Shown one piece after another: positions 1 through 11,030 of a DNA stretch of 52,683 nt. A program made the position numbers and the translations under genes. The DNA is taken from assembly GCA_017379935.1 (NCBI GenBank), contig JAFNVC010000015.1:1-52683 (forward strand). Direction: 5' to 3'. Source of the stretch: Clostridia bacterium (GTDB lineage: Bacteria > Bacillota > Clostridia > Oscillospirales > Acutalibacteraceae). Under the pieces are notes generated by a model. The model did no database searches, was not told the origin of the DNA, and was given only the letters and a program-made list of their open reading frames with translations. Positions within the stretch are counted from its first letter, which is position 1; each line of letters begins with the position of its first letter.

Positions 1-450
<450 letters not shown>

Positions 451-481
451 CTATATGAATTTCTGTAGTACAAGCGTAGGA

Positions 482-3400
482 TTATTCGTAATCGTATTCG
501 TCAGAAGAATCCATACCGAAATCGTCTGCTTCATAGCTCTCTGCAAACATATCGGCAAATTCATCCTCTTCCATCTCGCTTGTGATGGGATTACCCTCTT
601 CGTCCTCAAGCTCGTAGCCTTCTGCGCCGTCAGCATCGTTCACGTGTGTGAATGCCTTATCATCAGAAGGTGCAAAGCCCATATCGTCGTCGAAGTTCTG
701 CTTGAGGTCAATCTCCTGCTGGTCCTTATCGTATACACGAACATCAAGACCGAGTGACTGAAGCTCCTTGACAAGAACCTTGAAGGACTCGGGAATACCC
801 GACTGGGGAACATTGTTGCCCTTAACAATAGCCTCGTAAGTCTTAACACGACCGACAACGTCGTCAGACTTGACTGTAAGAATTTCCTGAAGAGTATATG
901 CTGCACCGTAAGCCTCAAGTGCCCAGACTTCCATTTCACCGAAACGCTGGCCGCCGAACTGAGCCTTACCGCCCAAGGGCTGCTGTGTAACGAGTGAGTA
1001 CGGACCTGTTGAACGAGCGTGAATCTTATCGTCAACAAGGTGCAACAGCTTAAGGTAATACATAATACCTACTGTAACAGGATTATCGAAGCGGCGTCCG
1101 GTACGGCCGTCAATAAGGATTGACTTACCGTCCTCACGAAGACCTGCTTCGCTGAGAGCTGCTCTGATATCTTCCTCGTGAGCACCGTCGAAGACCGGTG
1201 TCATAACCTTCCAGCCGAGATGACGTGCTGCGAAGCCGAGGTTAACCTCAAGTACCTGACCGATGTTCATTCGGGAAGGAACGCCGAGGGGGTTAAGAAC
1301 GATGTCAAGCGGAGTACCATCCTCAAGGAACGGCATATCCTCCTGCGGAAGGATGCGCGAAACAACACCCTTATTACCGTGACGGCCGGCCATCTTATCA
1401 CCGACGGAGAGCTTACGCTTCTGTGCGATGTAGCAGCGTACAACCTTGTTTACGCCGGGGCTGAGCTCGTCAGAGTTTTCTCTTGTGAACACTTCAACGT
1501 TAACAACGATACCGTACTCACCGTGCGGTACGCGGAGTGAAGTGTCACGGACCTCCTTTGCCTTTTCGCCGAAGATAGCACGGAGAAGTCTCTCTTCGGG
1601 AGTAAGCTCGGTTTCACCCTTCGGTGTAACCTTACCAACGAGGATGTCGCCTGAATGAACCTCTGCACCGATACGGATGATGCCTCTTTCGTCAAGGTCC
1701 TTAAGTGCGTCATCACCGACGTTGGGGATGTCTCTTGTAATCTCTTCAGGTCCGAGCTTTGTATCTCTGGACTCTGTTTCGTATTCTTCAATGTGGATTG
1801 AGGTGTAAACGTCGTCTCTTACGAGCTTTTCGTTAATAAGAACGGCGTCCTCGTAGTTGTAGCCTTCCCATGTCATAAAGCCGATAAGAGCGTTCTTACC
1901 GAGTGAAATTTCACCATGATCTGTTGCCGGGCCGTCTGCGATAACATCGCCTTCAGCCACGTGCTGACCAATGCTTACGATGGGCTTCTGGTTGATACAT
2001 GTACCCTGGTTGGAGCGCATGAACTTTGTGAGATTATATCTCTCGATCTGGCCGTCCTTGTCATTACGGATTTCAACATAATCTGCATTGACATGGATAA
2101 CTGTACCCTCGTGACGGCAAAGAACAACAGTACCTGAGTCAACTGCTGCCTTGTATTCCATACCTGTACCGACGATCGGAGAGTCTGTTCTGAGAAGAGG
2201 CACTGCCTGACGCTGCATGTTTGAACCCATGAGTGCACGGTTAGCGTCGTCGTTCTCAAGGAAGGGAATCATAGCTGTAGCAACAGAAACGAGCATCTTC
2301 GGTGAAACGTCCATAAAGCTGACCTTTGAGTTGTCAATCTCGTGGAACTCGTCGCGGTAACGTGCCATGACCTTTCTTCTTGCGAAGCTGCCGTCCTCAT
2401 TGAGGGGCTCGTTAGCCTGAGCAACGATGAACTCGTCTTCCTCGTCTGCTGTCATATAAACAACCTCGTCAAGAACCTTACCGTCCACAACGCGGCGGTA
2501 GGGAGCTTCGATGAAGCCGTACTTGTTGATTTTTGCAAATGTTGCAAGGTAAGAGATAAGACCGATGTTCGGACCTTCAGGAGTCTCGATCGGGCACATA
2601 CGGCCGTAATGGCTGTAGTGAACGTCACGAACCTCGAAGCCTGCACGGTCACGTGAAAGACCGCCGGGGCCGAGTGCTGAAAGACGGCGCTTGTGAGTAA
2701 GCTCTGCAAGCGGGTTGGTCTGATCCATAAACTGTGACAACGGAGAAGAACCGAAGAACTCCTTGATTGCCATAAGCACGGGGCGGATATTGATAAGAGA
2801 CTGCGGAGTGATCTTATCCTCTTCCTCCTGTGCCTGAAGAGTCATACGCTCACGGACAACTCTCTCCATACGTGCAAGACCGATACGGAACTGATTCTGG
2901 AGAAGCTCACCGACACAGCGGATACGACGGTTACCGAGGTGGTCGATATCGTCCGTTCTGCCGACGCCGAAAGCGATTGAGTTAACGTAGTTGATTGATG
3001 AGAAGATATCATCAATTGTGATATGGTTAGGAATAAGGTCGTTGCAGCGCTCCTTAAGAGTTGCAAAGAGAGCTTCATCGTCGCCGTCGTAGGCTTCAAG
3101 AATTTCAGAAAGAACTGCAAATGAAACCTGCTCGTTGATAGCGATTGAATCAAGCTGCTCCTCTGTGAACTGAGGAACGTACGGCTGGATGTCAACCATA
3201 CCGTTGGAGATAACCTTGATTTCCTTATCATCAGCAACCTTGACGTAAACGGTGTTTACACCTGCCTGCTCGATGATGATTGCCTTATCCTTAGAAACAA
3301 CCTCGCCCTCCTCAGCAAGAATCTCACCGGTGAGAGGAGCAACAACGGGCTGTGAAAGTGTTGTACCTACGATACGGTCGAAGAGAGAAAGCTTCTTGTT

Positions 3401-4228
3401 ATACTTATATCTGCCGACTCTTGAAATATCGTAACGGTAGGGATCAAAGAAGAGGTTGTCAAGGTGAGTCTGTGCTGTTTCGAGAGTAGCAGGCTCGCCC
3501 GGACGAAGCTTCTTGAAAACTTCCATAAGTGCTTCTTCGGTGTTCTGTGTTTCGTCCTTCTCGAGTGTTGCCTCGATTCTCGGATCGTAGCCGAAGAACT
3601 CACGGATCTCAGTGTTTGAGCTCAGGCCCAAGGCTCTGATAAAGGTTGTGATATATATTTTTCTGTTTTTATCAATACGGACGTAGAAAATATCGTTAAC
3701 GTCTGTTTCGTACTCAAGCCATGCACCACGGTTAGGAATAACTGTGTTTGTGTAAAGCTCTTTACCTGTCTTATCGTGGGACATATCATAGTATACGCCC
3801 GGTGAACGGACAAGCTGTGAAACAATTGCACGCTCAGCACCGTTAATGATGAAAGTACCGCTTTCAGTCATTATCGGGAAATCACCCATATAAACTTCGC
3901 TTTCTTTTACAACACCTGTCTCCTTGTTGAGAAGCTGTGTTCTGACACGCATGGGTGCGGAATAGGAAGTGTCACGTTCCTTGCACTCTCTGATTGAATA
4001 CTTGGGCTTGTCATCCATACGGTAATCAACAAACTTAAGCACCCAGTTACCTGTGTAATCGGTAATGTCTGCAATGTCTCTGAAAACCTCTTTAAGGCCG
4101 ACATCCAAGAACCACTGATACGAGTCCTTCTGGATTTCAATGAGGTTAGGCATATTCATAACCTCTTTGATCTTTCCGAAACTCATTCTGGTCTTGCTAC
4201 CCCTTGCAACGGGAGAAACATTCACCAT
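482..4228 (-). CDS. rpoB: RNA polymerase subunit beta
   Basis: The beta subunit forms half of the catalytic cleft of RNA polymerase. At 1248 residues it is full length. Around residue 500 the rifampicin pocket reads SQFMDQTNP then [13 protein letters not shown]. It shows none of the common resistance substitutions, so a rifampicin-sensitive enzyme is expected (inference). [24 protein letters not shown] and the C-terminal [18 protein letters not shown] switch-region motif are all present. The last 65 or so residues form a very acidic tail rich in D and E, as in several Firmicutes. The gene has its own promoter (4376-4404) and a leader of about 140 nt. No rplL or rplJ lies upstream, so rpoBC is detached from the L7/L12 genes here. 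rpoC follows after 52 bp. Confidence 0.98.
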   Translation of the reverse strand: MVNVSPVARGSKTRMSFGKIKEVMNMPNLIEIQKDSYQWFLDVGLKEVFRDIADITDYTGNWVLKFVDYRMDDKPKYSIRECKERDTSYSAPMRVRTQLLNKETGVVKESEVYMGDFPIMTESGTFIINGAERAIVSQLVRSPGVYYDMSHDKTGKELYTNTVIPNRGAWLEYETDVNDIFYVRIDKNRKIYITTFIRALGLSSNTEIREFFGYDPRIEATLEKDETQNTEEALMEVFKKLRPGEPATLETAQTHLDNLFFDPYRYDISRVGRYKYNKKLSLFDRIVGTTLSQPVVAPLTGEILAEEGEVVSKDKAIIIEQAGVNTVYVKVADDKEIKVISNGMVDIQPYVPQFTEEQLDSIAINEQVSFAVLSEILEAYDGDDEALFATLKERCNDLIPNHITIDDIFSSINYVNSIAFGVGRTDDIDHLGNRRIRCVGELLQNQFRIGLARMERVVRERMTLQAQEEEDKITPQSLINIRPVLMAIKEFFGSSPLSQFMDQTNPLAELTHKRRLSALGPGGLSRDRAGFEVRDVHYSHYGRMCPIETPEGPNIGLISYLATFAKINKYGFIEAPYRRVVDGKVLDEVVYMTADEEDEFIVAQANEPLNEDGSFARRKVMARYRDEFHEIDNSKVSFMDVSPKMLVSVATAMIPFLENDDANRALMGSNMQRQAVPLLRTDSPIVGTGMEYKAAVDSGTVVLCRHEGTVIHVNADYVEIRNDKDGQIERYNLTKFMRSNQGTCINQKPIVSIGQHVAEGDVIADGPATDHGEISLGKNALIGFMTWEGYNYEDAVLINEKLVRDDVYTSIHIEEYETESRDTKLGPEEITRDIPNVGDDALKDLDERGIIRIGAEVHSGDILVGKVTPKGETELTPEERLLRAIFGEKAKEVRDTSLRVPHGEYGIVVNVEVFTRENSDELSPGVNKVVRCYIAQKRKLSVGDKMAGRHGNKGVVSRILPQEDMPFLEDGTPLDIVLNPLGVPSRMNIGQVLEVNLGFAARHLGWKVMTPVFDGAHEEDIRAALSEAGLREDGKSILIDGRTGRRFDNPVTVGIMYYLKLLHLVDDKIHARSTGPYSLVTQQPLGGKAQFGGQRFGEMEVWALEAYGAAYTLQEILTVKSDDVVGRVKTYEAIVKGNNVPQSGIPESFKVLVKELQSLGLDVRVYDKDQQEIDLKQNFDDDMGFAPSDDKAFTHVNDADGAEGYELEDEEGNPITSEMEEDEFADMFAESYEADDFGMDSSDEYDYE

Positions 4229-4375
4229 TGACTAATCACTCCGTTCTTTTTATTTTCGTCCGTGTTTGTTGGAAAAAACAAATGCTTTTTGGGTTGAAAA
4301 TGCTCGTTTTTTCGGCATAGTTGCCCCTACCCCAAAATACGCGAGGACATTTTAAACCATTATAATAGTTGTAAC

Positions 4376-4404
4376 ATTATAGTACAAGTTAAAAAAGATG
4401 TCAA
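4376..4404 (-). promoter_or_regulatory. Sigma-A-type promoter of rpoBC
   Basis: On the minus strand TTGACA (4404-4399) is followed by exactly 17 nt and TATAAT (4381-4376), both consensus. Transcription would start near 4369, giving an rpoB leader of about 140 nt. A second TATAAT-like block lies just downstream, near 4361-4366. Confidence 0.85.
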
Positions 4405-4510
4405 GAAGTAATTTGAAATTTTTTGGAAAATTTTTTCAGGAATAAATATGTACCCTTTTAGTGTTGGCAATATCAGGGAAATTAACGCTTGTTTCTGCTT
4501 TTCGGTTTGT

Positions 4511-4744
4511 TCGATAAATTGGAAGTTTATCGAGATGTTTAATATAATAAAAACTTGCAGTAACAGATGCCTCCCTCTGACGAGGGAGGTGGCAAAACCG
4601 CAGGTTTTGACGGAGGGAGAGATATTTGCAAGCCTTTACTACCCCTCAGTCTTGCCTTCGGCAAGCCAGCTCCCCTGACAAGGGGCGCTTCCTCTTTAAT
4701 CCAAATCACTTCTAATTTGAAACATCCCGACAAATTAAAATTTG
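4511..4744. repeat. Intergenic hairpin-rich repeat, copy 1 (fills most of 4229-4796)
   Basis: This gene-free stretch holds a structured repeat. It opens with hairpin TCGATAAA-TTGGAAG-TTTATCGA at 4511-4533. Internal stems follow: CCTCCCTC/GAGGGAGG at 4570-4589 and CCCCT/AGGGG near 4673-4685. It closes with the near-palindrome CAAATTAAAATTTG at 4731-4744. Copies with the same closing motif occur at 24397-24649 and 52450-52520, each between genes. Short open frames cross it in several frames, but none has a ribosome binding site. Its function is unknown; it could be a non-autonomous mobile repeat. Confidence 0.75.
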
Positions 4745-4760
4745 CTTATCATTATACGCG

Positions 4761-4782
4761 AAAAAGCACCCGTGAGGGTGCT
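4761..4782 (-). terminator. Terminator after the phosphoesterase gene
   Basis: A 7-bp stem AGCACCC/GGGTGCT (4765-4782, loop GTGA) is followed on the minus strand by five T. It ends the minus-strand run that starts at 12045. Confidence 0.8.
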
Positions 4783-4796
4783 TTGAAGATTTGATA

Positions 4797-5816
4797 TTAT
4801 TTTTCGATTGATTCGAAGTCGTACATCGCTCTTGCGGTGTCTGCGGCAGTGTGGATTGTGAGCAACGAGCCCATTACCTTTGTCTGTGCGGCTACATGGT
4901 AAAATGTACCGTTATAGAAGCTGCACTTATTCTCGCTCGGGTGTGCGTGTCCCATAGAAACAAGTCCGACACAGCCTGCGGCAGTAAACACATCGTCAAG
5001 AGGCTTATTCTTTGGGATGTTGTATTTCTCATCCATCTCGTCAAGAGCAGAATAGCCTTCCTTGTATGCCTCGCCGTACAAGCCTGCTTCGGCAAAGGCA
5101 GGTGTATTTTCGTGGATAAAGATGCTCATTGAAATATCGCCGTATTTATCAAGCTTTGAGTTAATCTCGTTTTTACACCACTCAACCTGATCAGCGTGAA
5201 CATAGCCGTAGATGTGTTCATCGTCCCCGTTGTCATAATCCATTGTATCAAGGAAAACAAGTGAGTGGACAACTGTACCGTTATTTTCAATATCTATTGA
5301 ATACTGTGCACCGCCCGAAACATCCTTCACATCAGCGCAAAGGCAATAATCAAACTGTGACAGATAAGCGGTCACATCAGCTGACGGTCCGTGTGCCATA
5401 CCGTCGTTGTTGCCCGGAATATACGCCCAGTACTGCTCAAGCGAATCAAAGAGATTGCCGACCTTATCAAGTACATACTCCTTGTTGAATGCACCCGCTT
5501 CACCGTCATCCAGCATATCACCGAGAACAACAACCAAATCGGGTTTATATTCTTTTATCTGATTTTCCATTGTTCTGAACAGAGAAATATCTCCGTAGGA
5601 AAGTCCTGTTGTGAAATGAGTGTCTGTAAATTGCAGAATACTGAAGTCACCGTTTTCATCAGTTGAGAATACGGGCATTTCTTTATCTGCAATTACAGTT
5701 TCAGAATATCCTGTTATGTCGCCTTTATTGATAAGCTGTTTTAACGAACCTTCCGTTGTGAAAAAATTGAAGATTGCAACGAGTGTTGCAAGGAAAATTG
5801 AGAAAAAGGATTTCAT
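4797..5816 (-). CDS. Exported calcineurin-like metallophosphoesterase
   Basis: This 339-residue protein belongs to the calcineurin-like phosphoesterase fold. The di-metal site motifs are in order: FTDTHF (D65, H67), LGDMLDD (about 99-104), GNND (135-138), then late GHAHPSE. The first 20 residues (K at 3, then a hydrophobic stretch) look like a signal peptide or N-terminal anchor, so it probably acts outside the membrane. The start follows GGAG with 7 nt spacing. It begins 2 nt after the phosphohexomutase stop codon, so the two are translationally close, and it is the last gene of the run. Substrate is unknown; relatives act on nucleotides, phospholipids or wall phosphates. Confidence 0.85.
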   Translation of the reverse strand: MKSFFSIFLATLVAIFNFFTTEGSLKQLINKGDITGYSETVIADKEMPVFSTDENGDFSILQFTDTHFTTGLSYGDISLFRTMENQIKEYKPDLVVVLGDMLDDGEAGAFNKEYVLDKVGNLFDSLEQYWAYIPGNNDGMAHGPSADVTAYLSQFDYCLCADVKDVSGGAQYSIDIENNGTVVHSLVFLDTMDYDNGDDEHIYGYVHADQVEWCKNEINSKLDKYGDISMSIFIHENTPAFAEAGLYGEAYKEGYSALDEMDEKYNIPKNKPLDDVFTAAGCVGLVSMGHAHPSENKCSFYNGTFYHVAAQTKVMGSLLTIHTAADTARAMYDFESIEK

Positions 5817-5818
5817 GG

Positions 5819-7336
5819 TTATTCTCCTATGAATTTTTCAATCGGTGTTATATCAAGAAGGTCGAAGGATTTTATAAACTCATAGAAATCCTTTGCAATC
5901 TGCATAACACCGCCGGCGGTGTTGCTTTCGATATTGAGGGGCATAATCGGGTCGTGGACGCTCAGGCGCAGAAGAAGCCAGCCGTCGCCGTTTTCCTTAT
6001 CCGCGGAAATACGCATTCCCTCGCGGTTATCGTCTGCGATTTTCCAGCCCTGCCTGTTTTCGTAATGCTTTTCAAGCTTCGCGATGATATCCTCACCGTA
6101 AGCCTTGAAATTCTCACAACCTATTGCAAAGCGGAGCTCCTTAGCCTCGGCAGGCTCGGCAAGCGGTGCAAGAATATTCTGAATTGCATTGCCTGTCTTA
6201 TCTTTCGCGAGAAGAATAACGATTTTTGTCATAAGGTACGCGCCATCGTCAAGATAATAGTTCTCCTTGAATGCCGCGTGTCCCGAGGTTTCAATTGCGA
6301 GCGGACAGAACTTACCTTCGTTGTTAAGCTCAATCTGCTTGTTGATAACGTTGCGGTATCCCCTCTTGAAGCGGTAATGCTCTCCGCCGATTGATTCAAT
6401 ATATTCCTTAAGTCCGTCGGAGGTAACTGAATCCGTAACGATTACACCACCATCGTGGCCCTCCATAGCGATATATGAAGCGAGGGCAACGAGGCGGTTG
6501 CGGTTAATCTCCTCGCCGCTTCTGTCAACACAGCCTGCGCGGTCAACGTCGGTATCAAAGATAATACCGAGGTCTGCCTTACTGTTGATGACAGCTGAAC
6601 AGATTGATTCCATTGCCGCAGGATTCTCGGGATTCGGAATATGGTTCGGGAACATTCCGTCGGGCTCGAGGAACTGACTGCCTGTGATATCCGCACCGAG
6701 CGGAAGAAGGACATTTTCGGCATAGAAGCCGCCGACACCGTTACCTGCATCGACGATGATCTTAAAGCCTTCGAGCGGCTTATCGTAATTTTCGGCATTG
6801 ACGCCCTTTTTAATCATATCACGCAGTCTTACGGCATAATCAGACATATAGTCAACTTCGGTGATTTTTTCTGCATTTGCCTTGATGTCCGAAGCATCGA
6901 TGCTCTCTGCATTTGTAAGAAGCTCTGCAATATCACTGCCCTCAAGTCCGCCGTCGGGTGTGAAGAACTTAAGTCCGTTTCTTTCCCATGGGTGGTGGCT
7001 GGCAGTTATCTGCACCGTACCGTCACATTCAAGGTCAAGCGTTGACATAAACATAGCGGGTGTTGATGCGAGAGAGCAATTCTTAACAGTCACGCCGAGC
7101 GCAGAGAGAGTTTCTGCAACCTTGCCCGCGATTCTCGGTCCCGAAACACGGGAATCTCTGCCGACGGAAACGGTAAGGTCTGCACAGGTCTTACCCGTGC
7201 GCTTGCAAAGCCAGTCAGCAAATGCATAAGAAATCCTTGCAACAACCTCGTTGCTGAGATACAGCTTTTCTGACGAATATTCTTCGGCACCGTAGCCTCG
7301 GATATCCGTTCCGCTTTTAAATCCCATTAAGCTCAT
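5819..7336 (-). CDS. Phosphomannomutase/phosphoglucomutase family protein
   Basis: This alpha-D-phosphohexomutase (505 residues) interconverts 1- and 6-phosphates of hexoses through a phosphoserine. All four signature loops are visible: TASHHP with the phospho-serine at 113, the metal loop DTDVDR at 261-266, the sugar-specificity loop ETSGHAAF at 349-356, and a C-terminal phosphate-binding loop RLSVHDP near 466. The ATG at 7336 follows AAAGGA and overlaps the stop of the upstream DUF2461 gene in an ATGA arrangement, which indicates translational coupling. Whether mannose, glucose or glucosamine phosphate is the true substrate cannot be read from sequence. A role in supplying precursors for wall or capsule sugars is plausible. 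Confidence 0.92.
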   Translation of the reverse strand: MSLMGFKSGTDIRGYGAEEYSSEKLYLSNEVVARISYAFADWLCKRTGKTCADLTVSVGRDSRVSGPRIAGKVAETLSALGVTVKNCSLASTPAMFMSTLDLECDGTVQITASHHPWERNGLKFFTPDGGLEGSDIAELLTNAESIDASDIKANAEKITEVDYMSDYAVRLRDMIKKGVNAENYDKPLEGFKIIVDAGNGVGGFYAENVLLPLGADITGSQFLEPDGMFPNHIPNPENPAAMESICSAVINSKADLGIIFDTDVDRAGCVDRSGEEINRNRLVALASYIAMEGHDGGVIVTDSVTSDGLKEYIESIGGEHYRFKRGYRNVINKQIELNNEGKFCPLAIETSGHAAFKENYYLDDGAYLMTKIVILLAKDKTGNAIQNILAPLAEPAEAKELRFAIGCENFKAYGEDIIAKLEKHYENRQGWKIADDNREGMRISADKENGDGWLLLRLSVHDPIMPLNIESNTAGGVMQIAKDFYEFIKSFDLLDITPIEKFIGE

Positions 7337-8013
7337 AACATCGTCCTTTCGTCTGATACTGATTTAAGAAATTTGTACATTCCCGAAAAGCTTTTATATA
7401 TTTCTTTAAGCTCGTCTATAAGATTTTCACTCTGAAGAGTTTCGAAGTCGGTGCGCTGTGCCATAAAAGACATATATTTTATATGATAATACGGCTCAAT
7501 TTCGGGAATCGGGTCGCCCGGCTTAGGCTTTTTATAAAACTCGGGTGAATACATTGCACCCGTTCTTTCAACATCCTCAACCGCCTTCAGAAACTCCTGC
7601 GGTCTTTCGATAAGCGCCTTTCGGTAAAGCTCGAGGTAGGTCGCATCCACCCAGAACATTCCGACACCGTATGACCAGTAATTCTGAGTAACCTCAAACC
7701 ACATACACGGATACTGCTGCCACTCGTGCTTATTGCGCATAAACATTGCCCAGAGATTGTCACGGTAGAGGTGCTTATCCTTTGAGTATCTTGTATCACG
7801 GAAAAAGCGAGACACCATTTTTACGGGGTCAGTCATAACCTTATCATCGATTTCATAGATAATCGGTGCGATTTCCGCCGCAATCTGACGCATCGGTACC
7901 GTGAAGCCCTCTTTTAATTCTTTTTTATGCTCCTCGTAAAACATACGGCTGTTTTCAAATCTGTTCTGCGCCGCGAGGAAGAGTATATCAGGAGAAATTC
8001 CGTTATATGCCAA
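7333..8013 (-). CDS. DUF2461 family protein
   Basis: This 226-residue soluble protein matches the DUF2461 (TIGR02453) family by its N-terminal pattern, in which a short helix precedes FLAAQNRFENSRMFYEEHK. The family's conserved core follows (SRFFRDTRYSKDKHLYRDN, then the aromatic stretch MWFEVTQNYW and a YGVGM segment). The family has no established biochemical role. The start is TTG at 8013-8011, placed directly after the TAA of the upstream PLP-enzyme gene and preceded by AGAGGG. Its end overlaps the phosphohexomutase start by 4 nt. It sits inside a tightly coupled operon, which suggests co-expression but not function. Confidence 0.85.
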   Translation of the reverse strand: MAYNGISPDILFLAAQNRFENSRMFYEEHKKELKEGFTVPMRQIAAEIAPIIYEIDDKVMTDPVKMVSRFFRDTRYSKDKHLYRDNLWAMFMRNKHEWQQYPCMWFEVTQNYWSYGVGMFWVDATYLELYRKALIERPQEFLKAVEDVERTGAMYSPEFYKKPKPGDPIPEIEPYYHIKYMSFMAQRTDFETLQSENLIDELKEIYKSFSGMYKFLKSVSDERTML

Positions 8014-9276
8014 TTAAATCAGCCCTCTTTCTGCCATCTTCTGTGCCGCGAGCATTATACCCATTTTCGCGCTGTGGAAGTTGAGTCCGCCCTGCATCCA
8101 TGCCGCATAAGGCTCGCGCAGAGGTGCATCCGCCGAAAGCTCGATTGAAGCACCGCCGATGAATGCACCTGCCGCCATAATCACCTTGTTATCGTAGCCG
8201 GGCATATCCCACGGCTCGGGTGTTACAAATGCATCAATCGGTGCTCCCGACTGCATACCCTGACAGAAGGCGATGAGGTTTTCCTCATTTCTGAGAAGCA
8301 CGCTCTGAACGATATCAAAGCGCGGATCGGTTGAAGTCGGAGTTGTTTCAAAGCCGAACTGCTCGAAGAGTCCTGCGGTGAAATATGCTGCCTTTATCGC
8401 TTCACTAACAGTATGCGGTGCAAAGAATATACCCATAAACAATTCACGGCTCATTCCGAGAGTTGCACCGACCTCTCTGCCGAGACCCGGGGTTGTGAGA
8501 CGGTATGAAATCTTCTCCACAAGATCGGCACGTCCTGCTACGTAGCCGCCCGTTCTTGCAAGTCCGCCGCCCGCATTTTTGATAAGCGAGCCTGCGATGA
8601 TATCTGCACCGACCTGTGTCGGCTCGATTTTCTGCGTGAATTCGCCGTAGCAGTTATCAACCATTATATCAGCGTCGGAATTCGCCTTGACAACCCTTGC
8701 AATTTCGCCGATTTCCTCACACGAAAGGCTCGGGCGCAGGGAATATCCCCTTGAACGCTGTATGTAAACAAGCTTGATTTTTTCTTTTGTAACAGCTTCT
8801 TTAATTGCTTCAAGATCGGGCTTGCCGTCCTTGAGATCAACCTGCTTGTATATAATGCCGTAATCGGCAAGTGAGCCGTCGCCCTTGCCGTCAATGCCGA
8901 TGACGGAATGGATTGTATCATACGGCGTACCCGTAACACAAAGCATAATATCTCCCGGACGGAGCATTCCGTAAAGTGCGACTGCAAGAGTATGAGTTCC
9001 GCAGGTAAAGTTATGGCGTACAAGTGCATCCTCCGCACCGACAATATCCGCAAACACACGGTCGATAACCTCTCTACCTCTGTCGCCGTAGCCGTAGCCC
9101 GTGCTCTCGGCAAACATACTTTCACTGACGTGGTTATTGATAAAAGCAGAAAGCACCTTCTGCTGATTGTATTCGGCAATTTCGTCGGTTATATCAAACT
9201 GCGGTCTGATTTTTTCGAGCGCAGTCTTTGCCGCTGATTTCACCTTTTCGTCTATTTTAAAAAAGCTTTGTTCCAT
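8014..9276 (-). CDS. Methionine gamma-lyase family protein (aluminium-resistance-type PLP enzyme)
   Basis: This 420-residue fold-type I PLP enzyme belongs to the Cys/Met-metabolism-like group annotated as methionine gamma-lyase family or aluminium resistance protein (YnbB type). The PLP lysine is in SLIKNAGGGLA (K233). The family hallmark YIQRSRGYSLRPSLS lies at 171-185 and the cofactor-binding Asp in IMVDNCYGEF near 207. Family members are widespread in Firmicutes, but their physiological substrate is poorly defined; carbon-sulfur lyase activity is the usual guess. ATG at 9276 has GGAG about 11 nt upstream. Its first 20 nt overlap the end of the upstream GNAT gene, and the next gene begins right after its stop. 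Confidence 0.88.
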   Translation of the reverse strand: MEQSFFKIDEKVKSAAKTALEKIRPQFDITDEIAEYNQQKVLSAFINNHVSESMFAESTGYGYGDRGREVIDRVFADIVGAEDALVRHNFTCGTHTLAVALYGMLRPGDIMLCVTGTPYDTIHSVIGIDGKGDGSLADYGIIYKQVDLKDGKPDLEAIKEAVTKEKIKLVYIQRSRGYSLRPSLSCEEIGEIARVVKANSDADIMVDNCYGEFTQKIEPTQVGADIIAGSLIKNAGGGLARTGGYVAGRADLVEKISYRLTTPGLGREVGATLGMSRELFMGIFFAPHTVSEAIKAAYFTAGLFEQFGFETTPTSTDPRFDIVQSVLLRNEENLIAFCQGMQSGAPIDAFVTPEPWDMPGYDNKVIMAAGAFIGGASIELSADAPLREPYAAWMQGGLNFHSAKMGIMLAAQKMAERGLI

Positions 9277-10021
9277 CTGTAATTAAACTCCATTCGTTTG
9301 TAACTGTAAAGCCGATTGACTTATAAAAATCCACTATACTGTCGGATTTGCAAAGAAGCTCGGCACGGTTGCCTTTTTCAAGCTCCTCATTGGCGAGACG
9401 TGTCACGAGCGCGCGTGCAACTCCCCTGCCCCTGTATTCGGGCACAGTCGCGACTGCACCCAGAAGCGAAGCCTTATCCGTTCTGAAAAGCACCATTGCA
9501 CAGCCTGCATTATTACCGTCAACCGTACCGAGCAGAGGCTTTGCAGTGTCACGGTTGATACGGAATGACGTGTCTGACAGCCACGGAAGGTAATCGCCGA
9601 CACCCGTGAGATTTTCGGCTTTGATTATACTGTATATTTCTTTAAGCTCAAAATTCTTTTTAAGCTTTATTTCTTTGACAAGTGTTTTTTCTTTAAATTC
9701 GACAACATAGCCCCAGAGCGTTTCGTCAGCCGTAAAGCGTTTTGCAACGGCACGCTCGCATTGGATTGTAGAAAATCCGACAATTTTTACGAACTGCAGA
9801 AGCTCCTCGTAATCCGCGTTTTCTGCGGTCAGAGTCATATCGCCGTCAACGCGGCTGATTGCGGCGGTCACATTGCCGTTATCATCGGTCTGCACCCAGA
9901 ATTTTACAAAATCGTAATCCGTTGAGTAACAGTTAAAATACGCCTTGATACGCGTGCCGAAAACATCGCGGTCGCAGAACGAAAGAAAAGCACTGTCCCC
10001 TTTTTCAACACATTTAACCAT
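9257..10021 (-). CDS. GNAT family N-acetyltransferase
   Basis: This is a GCN5-related acetyltransferase of 254 residues. The acetyl-CoA pyrophosphate-binding motif is clear in the C-terminal half (VPEYRGRGVARALV), followed by a typical GNAT ending (LLCKSDSIVDFYKSIGFTV). The N-terminal half (about 120 residues) resembles no domain I can name and may set substrate choice. I place the start at ATG 10021 (MVKCVEKG), because GAGGAG lies 7 nt upstream; a longer frame to 10039 would begin with TTG inside that ribosome binding site. The gene overlaps the ends of its neighbours on both sides, so it is translated as part of the operon. The acceptor substrate is unknown. Confidence 0.86.
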   Translation of the reverse strand: MVKCVEKGDSAFLSFCDRDVFGTRIKAYFNCYSTDYDFVKFWVQTDDNGNVTAAISRVDGDMTLTAENADYEELLQFVKIVGFSTIQCERAVAKRFTADETLWGYVVEFKEKTLVKEIKLKKNFELKEIYSIIKAENLTGVGDYLPWLSDTSFRINRDTAKPLLGTVDGNNAGCAMVLFRTDKASLLGAVATVPEYRGRGVARALVTRLANEELEKGNRAELLCKSDSIVDFYKSIGFTVTNEWSLITDGTKLF

Positions 10022-11030
10022 TTGCAAGCTCCTCGGCAAGCACTCTTATGAGCCTTGCACCTTCGGTTACATCATCCTTATTGAGGACACACGAGGGTGA
10101 ATGCAGATAACGGCAAGGCAGAGAAACGGTAATTGTCTTCACACCGCCTGCAGTCTTATGGATAACACCTGCATTATTTCCGCCCGCAACCAGACTCTTG
10201 ACCTGCGCCTTGATTCCGTGCTTTTTTGCAAGCTCAAAGGCTTTATCAAAAAGCTCCTTCGGGTAAATCGTCCGTCGGTCCATAAAGGATACTACTCCGC
10301 CGTCACCGAGGGCACATACCCTTTTATTTTCGGGCACATCGGCGAGGTCAGCCGCCGTTGTTGTTTCTACCACGATTGCATAATCGGGCTGAACACGGTA
10401 AAAAGCGGTTGTTGCTATACCGAAGCCGACCTCCTCGCCCGCGGCGAAGTTGAAATACATATCGTACGGCAGATCGGATTTTATCATATCAATAAGAATC
10501 GCACAGCCTGCTCTGTCATCAAGTGCCTTACCCTTGATGAGACCGTCACCGAATTCCACAAAATCGGATTTAAAGCAGACATAATCACCGAGTGCGACAA
10601 CCTTTTCTGCTTCTTCCTTTGTGTCGGCACCGATATCGATATACATTGTTTTGGGCATATCGAGCTTTTCGGCAGCGGAAACCATATGAACAGCCTTGAC
10701 ACCGATGACACCGTCAATTTTATTCTCTCCGACCGTCACGGGTCTGCCGAGCATAACGCGCTTATCGATACCGCCGACACAGCTGAACTCGAGCGTTCCG
10801 TCAGAGTTGATATACGTTATCATCATACCGACCTCGTCCATATGGGCATCGAGCATAACCTTGTTTTTCGGTGTTTGCGCACCCTTTTTGAAAACGATGA
10901 GATTGCCGAGCGGATCGGTTTCGATGCTGTCGGCATAGTCCTTCACGGCATTTATGATGTAATTACGGACAGCGTGCTCTCTGCCCGAAACACCGTCAAG
11001 TAATGAAAGCTCTTTAATCATTTCAAGCAT
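10014..11030 (-). CDS. M42 family metallopeptidase (first of two)
   Basis: This is an M42 di-zinc aminopeptidase of the glutamyl-aminopeptidase/TET group, 338 residues. Visible motifs are DAHMDEVG (metal His63, Asp65), LDDRAGCAIL (bridging Asp) and AAGEEVGFG with the paired catalytic glutamates. A VVET metal-ligand segment and a C-terminal YLHSPS segment with the last metal His follow. Such enzymes trim N-terminal residues from peptides in the cytoplasm, usually as large oligomers. The start MLEMIKELSLLDG at 11030 is preceded by GGAGG; the frame continues 25 codons upstream but without a signal. It overlaps the second M42 gene by 8 nt. Confidence 0.92.
   Translation of the reverse strand: MLEMIKELSLLDGVSGREHAVRNYIINAVKDYADSIETDPLGNLIVFKKGAQTPKNKVMLDAHMDEVGMMITYINSDGTLEFSCVGGIDKRVMLGRPVTVGENKIDGVIGVKAVHMVSAAEKLDMPKTMYIDIGADTKEEAEKVVALGDYVCFKSDFVEFGDGLIKGKALDDRAGCAILIDMIKSDLPYDMYFNFAAGEEVGFGIATTAFYRVQPDYAIVVETTTAADLADVPENKRVCALGDGGVVSFMDRRTIYPKELFDKAFELAKKHGIKAQVKSLVAGGNNAGVIHKTAGGVKTITVSLPCRYLHSPSCVLNKDDVTEGARLIRVLAEELANG

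Noticed and set aside
4448-4794. Short open frames on both strands across the intergenic repeat
   Set aside because: They coincide with inverted repeats, have no ribosome binding site, and differ between repeat copies.
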